64,000 nucleotides of DNA from positions 96,830 through 160,829 of the forward strand of contig JAJYKS010000003.1 in the NCBI GenBank assembly GCA_021788365.1, given 5' to 3'. The position numbers were made by a program, and so were the translations under genes. Positions 58,555 through 64,000 of this stretch are shown in pieces. The notes below the pieces were generated by a model. It saw only the letters and a list, made by a program, of their open reading frames with translations, was not told the origin of the DNA and made no database searches. Position 1 is the first letter of the stretch; every line of letters starts with the position of its first letter. Source of the DNA: a bacterium. Its GTDB lineage: Bacteria; Patescibacteria; Microgenomatia; UBA1400; UBA12108.

Positions 58555-60186
58555 ATGAACATGTTTACGGAACAAGCTGAACCACTTACTACGGAAGCGT
58601 TGCATGACCGCCACGAGCAACTGGGTAAGGACGCGCGGAGCGCGCTCCAAACCCTGGTTGGCGCGCCACTCTATGCACTCGACAACCTCATGTGGAAGAT
58701 GGGAAGTAAGCGGATGGGCGCGATGCTCGGACTGTTTGCGGGCTTTACTATGCTTTTGTCGGCGTGTGCTCCAAAAGGGAAGGACGCTCCGACCGCTATG
58801 CCGACCCGACCGACGAGTACACTTGTCGCCCCGCCGTCTGCTACTGCCACGGAAATGTCGACATTCACTGCTACATCCACCGAGATGCCGTCGCCTACTC
58901 CCGGTGGACCGGTAGGATTCGAGGTGACGAGCACGCCTTCTGAGGCGGAGACGCTCACCCCCAACCCTCCCACTTCTACACCAGAAGCCTCAACCGAAGT
59001 TATACGTCCGCCGACCGTTCAGGAGATGCAAAAGCTCAATGCCGGTGGGGCGATACCTGATTACGCACAGCCTTACTATGATGCGATGAATGCAGAGATC
59101 CCCCGCATCGCTAAACAACTTAAAGTGAAGGCAAGTGATGTTTCGGTTTACTATGTGGACAACGGGCTCGCGCAAGGAGCATATCGTTGGGCGGTTTGGG
59201 TCTCGGTTGCAGGGAAGGGTGTTGCCTGGCCGGTAGATGTAACGAGTGGGGATCTTAGTCGCTATCCTGCGAGTTTTCAGCTTGCCGATCCGCTAAAACC
59301 TGAGGGAGCGGTGAAGTTTGATGAGCAGACATATAACTGGGCGTTAGTTGGTAGTCCAGGGGACGAGATGGGATTTGCCGGTACACAGCCCATGATAATG
59401 GATGGTTCGGGGACGGCAACTGTGGACGGAAAATCGGTAGATACCTACGGTCAATATTTGTTACCAGGCGGAGTCTCTCCCACCCTGGCAGCGCAGTTAG
59501 ATTCGGCGGTTTGGCAGAGACTGGATGCGATTACGGAGATAAAGAGTTATCCCATATGTAAGATAGAACAATTTAAGAATTGCGTTATCCCCTTCGATGA
59601 TCTTTTGAATGGGAATTATTTGCGATGGCTGCAGACGTTGTCAAAACCCTTTGATCCAGCTACTACTAAAGTCGTTCCTTTTGCGGAGGATACTTTTTCT
59701 AATGGTGTTCTCGAGATGAAATCAATTATTTTTGATCCTACAACGGCTCCGAACTTTTCTAACTCTTCTACTACTCCGTTCCGACGGGATGTTACATTCG
59801 GGGAGGTTGAGTATGAACTGAATGGTGTTAAGTCATTTGGCGTGATTAAACCTATAGAGTTTTATGATCCGCATGATCCTACAAATAATAAGTGGGTTAT
59901 CGCTGTGGATTCTTATTATACGGCGGATCACCCCGATGGTGCTCCTTATCTTAATACAGACATTAGTACATGGAAAAATAGTATGCGCATTACTCCCATT
60001 CTTGAGGGTACCACTGCTTCTAGTACTGATTTAACTGATCCTTTGGTAGCTCAATCTTATAGTCAGACGCCAGACATGGCAGCCAGGTTGGCAAGATTTT
60101 TGTCTGGTGACGTGGGCGCACTAAGCGCTCCCGGTGTTGTTGTGTTAACATTTGATGCTACGTCCAGCAATGCTGTGTATAGATAA
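58555..60186 (+). CDS. Large putative lipoprotein with Thr/Pro linker
   Basis: 543 aa from the ATG at 58555. Residues 1-45 are a cytosolic-like stretch, then MLGLFAGFTMLLSACAPKG, a lipobox-like Cys that is unusually late. A Thr/Pro/Ser linker (75-140) leads to a 400-residue outer domain that I do not recognise (WAVWVSVAGKGVAWPVDVTSGD, YDPHDPTNNKWVIAVDSYY). TATAAT at 58539-58544 fixes the promoter. The end is more AT-rich than the start. Confidence 0.7.
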   Translation: MNMFTEQAEPLTTEALHDRHEQLGKDARSALQTLVGAPLYALDNLMWKMGSKRMGAMLGLFAGFTMLLSACAPKGKDAPTAMPTRPTSTLVAPPSATATEMSTFTATSTEMPSPTPGGPVGFEVTSTPSEAETLTPNPPTSTPEASTEVIRPPTVQEMQKLNAGGAIPDYAQPYYDAMNAEIPRIAKQLKVKASDVSVYYVDNGLAQGAYRWAVWVSVAGKGVAWPVDVTSGDLSRYPASFQLADPLKPEGAVKFDEQTYNWALVGSPGDEMGFAGTQPMIMDGSGTATVDGKSVDTYGQYLLPGGVSPTLAAQLDSAVWQRLDAITEIKSYPICKIEQFKNCVIPFDDLLNGNYLRWLQTLSKPFDPATTKVVPFAEDTFSNGVLEMKSIIFDPTTAPNFSNSSTTPFRRDVTFGEVEYELNGVKSFGVIKPIEFYDPHDPTNNKWVIAVDSYYTADHPDGAPYLNTDISTWKNSMRITPILEGTTASSTDLTDPLVAQSYSQTPDMAARLARFLSGDVGALSAPGVVVLTFDATSSNAVYR

Positions 60187-60235
60187 ACCCTCTACTCTTC
60201 TTGCATAGTTCGTTTTTTTTTGATTAGATGACTGT

Positions 60236-60748
60236 ATGTTGAGGTTGTTTTTGCACTTTTTATTGGCTGTGCTTATCTTCCTCTCTGTGGCGGTTTTTTC
60301 TTTGTACCAATGGGGTGGTTTGGGCGCGTATGTAAAGGATTTGTCAAAGATTTATTCTCTTCCCGTACCGTTGAGAGATCAGGCACTTGCCAATCTTAGG
60401 GGGGGAGATGGTGATATACAGGGAATCTTAGGATGGGTTAACACAATGGGTGGTGGGGGAGTGCTTGTATGGCGCGGCTTTCTTCCACAGTATTTTTCAC
60501 TGAATTCAGGTGTCTTATATTCGTACTGGCATGCTTGTGATAATCCCTCGCTTTTTGGTTTGGCTCCAGACAAACAAGGTAACGTCGGGAGAGATGTGGT
60601 CATGAATATTGATACATGGTCTAAACGTGTTCATCCTGGAGAGTACGTTACCTTGCAGAGTTCTACTTCAGGCATAATACACGAAGTATACGCATACGAT
60701 TGGAGGGTTTATTTACCTGTTGGTTTGGAGGAGCAGTGCGCAAATTAG
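60236..60748 (+). CDS. Exported hypothetical protein
   Basis: 170 aa. An N-terminal hydrophobic helix (LFLHFLLAVLIFLSVAVFSLYQW) anchors or exports it. The outer domain has WVNTMGGGGVLVWRGFLPQYF and two or more Cys. It overlaps the Cys-rich surface protein gene by 13 nt, suggesting that the two are used together. Not recognised. Confidence 0.6.
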   Translation: MLRLFLHFLLAVLIFLSVAVFSLYQWGGLGAYVKDLSKIYSLPVPLRDQALANLRGGDGDIQGILGWVNTMGGGGVLVWRGFLPQYFSLNSGVLYSYWHACDNPSLFGLAPDKQGNVGRDVVMNIDTWSKRVHPGEYVTLQSSTSGIIHEVYAYDWRVYLPVGLEEQCAN

Positions 60749-62436
60749 TTGTTGTGATTATCAGCGTAATGTGTTTTGTCTTTATATCCTCTTCGAGTGC
60801 TTCCGCTGGGAACTGTCAATGTGTTAGCTGGACAACAACAACTGTTTGTCATGGAGTCCAGTATTGTCCATATCCGTATAATCATATTGTGTGTAGTCCC
60901 GCGGGATGCACCACATACTCAAAGTGTGGATCTCAGGTTTGTCAGACTTGTGGTCCTGGCTCCTATGTGTGCAATAGTGGTTGTTGTCCTATTGGAACCC
61001 CTCCCCCTGGTGGGGGTGGCGGAGGTGGAGGTGGGGGCGGATGTACGGTAAGTAATGCGGGAGCGCCGACGCTGACAACACCGGCAAATGGGTATGTTTC
61101 GCCGACAACAGCAGTTAATCTTTCTTGGACAGCGCCCGCTTCGTGGGGGAACGATTGTGGGACTAATACTACCAAGAAGTATACGGTGAAAGTTGATACC
61201 GTGAATCCACCGGTGACGGTCGCGACGACGGTGAACGATCCCACAACCAGCTATACCTTTACCGGCACGTACGGCAGCACGTATTACTGGGATGTTACCG
61301 CGTCGAACGCCTCCGGCGGTACCGCGAGCGGCGTGTATTCCTTCTCTATAAAACCTGGAGTGACCGGCACGGTGTACTACGACTCGAATAATACCTGCTC
61401 TACGTCTACGCCTTGGACAAAAGTCGCCGGGCTCACCGCAACACTTCGTGGAACGGGCTATTCCGGCACCGTTGCTAGCTCTGGCACGGGCGCGGGAACC
61501 TATGCCATCATTGCTCCGAGTGCGTCGTATAGCTACCTCGACCTTAGTGTGCCCACTAACTACACCTGTTCTACTGCGTGTGGAGGGTGCCCCACAAAGA
61601 CGGGGGTGACAAGTCCCAGTACGGGAAACAATTTCTTCCTAACCGATGTGCGGCCAGCGTGGTGGCAGGCCGTGGGCTCTTCCGTGTACGCGGGGAGTAC
61701 CGCAGGTGGGGTGACGGTGCAGAGCCAGATACCGCTAGCTTCGCAGAGCCTTATCGTTCCTGGTACGGTGGGAGGCACCGGTGCACTTCTTCGCGCATCG
61801 GGTACCGCAAACCTAGGGTCCGGTACCGTATCTTCTACGGGATGGAATACCGTTTCTTCGTATTTTGGTAAGACTATGGATTACCAATACTTCGCCTCAC
61901 AGATGGGGGTGACGCCTGCCACGGCGAGCTATACCTCGGCTGACACTTTGACGCAGCCGACGTACGACCCTGCCAAGGATTTTTGGTATGCGAAGCCACC
62001 GTCGGGCACGGCAACGCTTGCATCTGCCTGGAGTGTGCCTGCTAGCGAGTCGTATGTGGTGTTTGTGAGTGGCAACTTGGATATAAACCAGAATGTGACG
62101 GTTACGAGCGGCGGATTCCTCACCTTTATAGTCTCCGGGAACGTTACCGTAGATCCGTCGGTGACCAGTATGCAGGGTATCTATATCTCAACCGGTAGTT
62201 TTACTACGAATAGTCAGTACGTAAAAGATGTAACCAATGACACACAGCTCGTCATTTCGGGTAATGTGATCGCGTGGGGTGGAGTACATCTCAATCGTGA
62301 TTTGGGTGCGGACAATGTCAGTACCCCGGCAGAACAGTTTGTTTTCCGACCCGATCTTCTTACCAACATGCCCTCTAAGATGAAGAGTTTCTCCTTGCGG
62401 TGGCAAGAGGTACCGGCGGGAACGTTCGGGAATTAG
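60736..62436 (+). CDS. Secreted multidomain surface protein (Cys-rich, Fn3-like, carboxypeptidase-like)
   Basis: 566 aa from the GTG at 60736 (GGAGGAG upstream). Signal peptide (KLVVVIISVMCFVFISSSSASA), a Cys-rich head with about 18 Cys in 75 residues, a Gly11 run, an Fn3-like domain (NLSWTAPASW...YTVKVDTV...YYWDVTASNASG), an SdrD/CarboxypepD-like repeat (GVTGTVYYDSNNTCST) and a C-terminal beta-solenoid-like part. Likely adhesion or envelope role. No anchor motif is seen. Confidence 0.75.
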   Translation: MRKLVVVIISVMCFVFISSSSASAGNCQCVSWTTTTVCHGVQYCPYPYNHIVCSPAGCTTYSKCGSQVCQTCGPGSYVCNSGCCPIGTPPPGGGGGGGGGGGCTVSNAGAPTLTTPANGYVSPTTAVNLSWTAPASWGNDCGTNTTKKYTVKVDTVNPPVTVATTVNDPTTSYTFTGTYGSTYYWDVTASNASGGTASGVYSFSIKPGVTGTVYYDSNNTCSTSTPWTKVAGLTATLRGTGYSGTVASSGTGAGTYAIIAPSASYSYLDLSVPTNYTCSTACGGCPTKTGVTSPSTGNNFFLTDVRPAWWQAVGSSVYAGSTAGGVTVQSQIPLASQSLIVPGTVGGTGALLRASGTANLGSGTVSSTGWNTVSSYFGKTMDYQYFASQMGVTPATASYTSADTLTQPTYDPAKDFWYAKPPSGTATLASAWSVPASESYVVFVSGNLDINQNVTVTSGGFLTFIVSGNVTVDPSVTSMQGIYISTGSFTTNSQYVKDVTNDTQLVISGNVIAWGGVHLNRDLGADNVSTPAEQFVFRPDLLTNMPSKMKSFSLRWQEVPAGTFGN

Positions 62437-62444
62437 AAGAGAGA

Positions 62445-62465
62445 AGATAGATGCTAGATTCTAGC
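62445..62465 (+). repeat. Left inverted terminal repeat of the four-helix gene
   Basis: AGATAGATGCTAGATTCTAGC, 19/21 identical to the reverse complement of 62811-62831. The start codon at 62451 lies inside it. Confidence 0.85.
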
Positions 62466-62822
62466 AATCGCATTAAAGATTTCACTGACCTTATCGTGTG
62501 GAGAAAAGCCCATGAACTGGTCATACGGATTTATAAGTTAGTACGTAGTTTTCCTAGATACGAACAACACGGATTAGCTGATCAGATGAGGCGTGCTGCT
62601 GTATCAGTAACAAGCAATATTGCTGAGGGTTTTGGTAGACAAGGAACAAGGGAGAAAGTGCAGTTTTACTATTTGGCGGTCGGGTCTCTTACTGAACTGA
62701 GAAATCAAATTCTGGTAGCGAAGGATGTATATAATTCTGATGCACGTTGGGAATTGGAGAGAATTGTAGAGGTAGAAAAGATACTGAGCGGGTTAATAAA
62801 AGCTACAAAAGCTAGAATCTAA
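62451..62822 (+). CDS. Four-helix-bundle protein (23S rRNA intervening-sequence type)
   Basis: 123 aa. FTDLIVWRKAHELVIRIYKLVRSFP, GLADQMRRAAVSVTSNIAEGFGR and FYYLAVGSLTELRNQILVAKD are the conserved helices of this family, first known from ORFs in 23S rRNA intervening sequences and also found at many chromosomal sites. The function is unknown. Here the first and last codons are formed by 21-bp inverted repeats, so the gene looks like a self-contained cassette. Confidence 0.88.
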   Translation: MLDSSNRIKDFTDLIVWRKAHELVIRIYKLVRSFPRYEQHGLADQMRRAAVSVTSNIAEGFGRQGTREKVQFYYLAVGSLTELRNQILVAKDVYNSDARWELERIVEVEKILSGLIKATKARI

Positions 62823-62831
62823 AATCTATCT
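62811..62831 (+). repeat. Right inverted terminal repeat of the four-helix gene
   Basis: GCTAGAATCTAAAATCTATCT; the stop codon at 62820-62822 lies inside it. Confidence 0.85.
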
Positions 62832-62844
62832 GCTAACATCTCTT

Positions 62845-63045
62845 TCAACCAAGTATGTTGGTTGAAAGCATAAAAAAAGCTAGAACGATGACGACGAGAA
62901 ATCCGGCGCCGGCTGCAACACTCAGCCACCCGTGATTGTCGTAATTCATTATTTTACTCACCCCTTCACCAATCAGGGCGACGCCAAACAAGGAGGGGAG
63001 AACCAGTACCATCATGAGAAACATTGTGTCGTGGGTATAGTTCAT
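62845..63045 (-). CDS. Small two-helix membrane protein
   Basis: 66 aa, helices near 8-28 and 40-62. Its last codons form a perfect CTTTCAACCAA/TTGGTTGAAAG hairpin (62842-62868). It lies 2 nt after the Fic gene on the same strand. Not recognised. Confidence 0.6.
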   Translation of the reverse strand: MNYTHDTMFLMMVLVLPSLFGVALIGEGVSKIMNYDNHGWLSVAAGAGFLVVIVLAFFMLSTNILG

Positions 63046-63047
63046 AA

Positions 63048-64000
63048 CTAGCTCTTTAGGTAATATTTTGCTCCTTTTGTGTTGCCTTTGCGATGGATAA
63101 GACCCTTATCTACCAAGTCTCTGAGGTCGCGGAGCACGGTATCGTCTGAAACCTGAGGCATGAGATCGCGTGCGTCTTTCATACCGAGCTCTGCGTGTTT
63201 TTCTAGGTATTCAACTAGGCGTATTTGCCTATCTGAAAGGGCAATTTGCTTGCCGCCCATCGTTACTTTTAAGTGTAAATCTAATGACAATTTTTGTACA
63301 AGTTCTTTTACCCGATTCAGCTCGATTGCGATGCCGAGGGTAAAATATTCCAACCACCATGTTAGATCGCCGCCTGATGTGGTCACGCTCTGGAGTGCGC
63401 CGTAGTATTCGTCGGGGTGGGCATCGTAGTATTCCTCGAGTGAGAAGAAGCGTTTTACCTCATATCCTTCCAGGAATAATAGGAGGAGCGCGAAGGCGCG
63501 GGTTGCACGTCCGTTACCGTCGGTAAAGGGGTGAATGCGCACTAATTCGTAGTGGACAATACCTGCGCGCAGAAGCGGATGGACAGATCGTCCCTCGTCG
63601 CTCACTAGCCATGCAAAGAACTCGCTCATGTGATAGGGGACTTCGATGGGGGGCGGGGGGCGGAAGGTAATCTCTCCGGTTGCGGTATTTCTAATAACCA
63701 CTTTGGCGCTCCTGTAGCGGCCGGCTTCACTCTCTGGGAGGATGCGTTCTACCGTTTGTCTATGGATTTCTTTGAGCGTATTTTCGGTGAGCGGGAATAA
63801 CATACCAGGTATGTGGGCATCTTTCATACCTGGTATGTTTTGGGTGTTAGGAGTCAGAGTGTCGATATATTCCATCACCGTGCGATAGTTGATAACCTCC
63901 TGTATATCCCGGTCTTTGGCGGGGAGGGGGGTTGGCGTGGCGTTGGACATACCAGATATGTCTTGAGGGCGTTCGACGATTCTTTCTACCTCTTCGAGGT
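63048..64000 (-). CDS. Fic family protein, N-terminus beyond the window
   Basis: The frame stays open to the window edge (LEEVERIVERPQDISG precedes the internal Met at 63950), so the true start lies beyond 64000. HPFTDGNGRATR is the complete Fic catalytic motif for AMP transfer. A winged-helix domain ends the protein (DARDLMPQVSDDTVLRDLRDLVDKGLI), as in many chromosomal Fic-wHTH proteins. The N-terminal part contains NIPGMKDAHIPGML, coded by a double palindrome at 63800-63838. Confidence 0.88.
   Translation of the reverse strand, partial: LEEVERIVERPQDISGMSNATPTPLPAKDRDIQEVINYRTVMEYIDTLTPNTQNIPGMKDAHIPGMLFPLTENTLKEIHRQTVERILPESEAGRYRSAKVVIRNTATGEITFRPPPPIEVPYHMSEFFAWLVSDEGRSVHPLLRAGIVHYELVRIHPFTDGNGRATRAFALLLLFLEGYEVKRFFSLEEYYDAHPDEYYGALQSVTTSGGDLTWWLEYFTLGIAIELNRVKELVQKLSLDLHLKVTMGGKQIALSDRQIRLVEYLEKHAELGMKDARDLMPQVSDDTVLRDLRDLVDKGLIHRKGNTKGAKYYLKS
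63800..63838 (-). repeat. Double palindrome inside the Fic coding frame
   Basis: ACATACC-A-GGTATG, a 10-nt spacer, then ACATACC-T-GGTATGT. It has the same layout as 63-101 in nrdJ (29 of 39 positions equal by eye), with T-A pairs where nrdJ has C-G. A third, imperfect half-copy lies at 63947-63961. Confidence 0.85.

Noticed and set aside
62842..62868. Rho-independent terminator between the four-helix gene and the 62845 gene
   Set aside because: The 11-bp hairpin is perfect, but no T run follows it on either strand, and it is the coding end of the 62845 gene.
1..64000. Recoding of UGA to glycine (SR1/Gracilibacteria code)
   Set aside because: Several genes end at TGA with a downstream gene beginning in the overlap (for example at 17658, 47339 and 52834), so UGA acts as a stop.

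Overview
The window looks like a chromosomal segment of a Candidate Phyla Radiation (Patescibacteria) bacterium, probably of the Microgenomates or Parcubacteria type. The reasons are the dense, overlapping small genes, many short proteins seen mainly in these lineages (DUF5652, DUF5659, 'YPRYSY' membrane peptides, a four-helix-bundle protein), a TraG/VirB4-like ATPase outside any conjugation cluster, and a Pol I-type 5'-3' exonuclease without a polymerase domain. TGA is used as a normal stop, so this is not a code-25 lineage (SR1/Gracilibacteria). The lineage is my inference; no rRNA gene is present.

Layout: 1-6014 holds a B12-dependent ribonucleotide reductase, Maf, a TIM-barrel protein, a cobalamin adenosyltransferase and the TraG-like ATPase. 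6019-11048 is a tRNA-rich stretch (Ile-UAU, Ser-UGA, Arg-CCG, Arg-GCG, Ser-CGA, Ser-GGA) with an Xer recombinase, DivIC, a Nudix hydrolase and uridine kinase. 11101-15234 has a PH-domain membrane protein, DnaG, RpoD and DUF5652. 15325-~26900 is an integrative element at tRNA-Asn, carrying a large serine recombinase, a small-gene operon, a probable structured RNA, a membrane metallopeptidase, a Gabija defence pair and a nucleotidyltransferase cassette between direct repeats. 27100-45228 is ordinary chromosome (alcohol dehydrogenase, ComB-like, M23-like, Ddl, DEAD helicase, TrmB regulator and 2-hydroxyacid dehydrogenase, P-type ATPase, surface proteins). 45237-49190 has two tRNA-Met genes, then a T-box-controlled operon: GNAT, aspartoacylase-like, a YbaK-TrpRS fusion and a tRNA-binding protein. 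49379-64000 has FtsH, a K+ channel, exonuclease, glycosyltransferase, Fpg, RecF, NnrD, surface proteins, an IVS-type gene with inverted terminal repeats and a Fic protein cut by the window edge.

Two themes stand out. First, the T-box operon: its first cistron appears to need a +1 frameshift at a site shaped like the RF2 frameshift site but with a Trp codon where RF2 has UGA, and its TrpRS has an aminoacyl-tRNA deacylase-like domain at the N-terminus. Second, the chromosome carries several families of short palindromic or tandem repeats. They sit next to tRNA 3' ends and also in frame inside conserved enzymes (RNR, CobO, Nudix, exonuclease, glycosyltransferase, Fpg, RecF, Fic). Some copies differ by paired, stem-preserving substitutions.

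Many genes have a TANAAT-like -10 box only 6-10 nt before the start codon, so leaderless transcription looks common. I used that to choose several starts.
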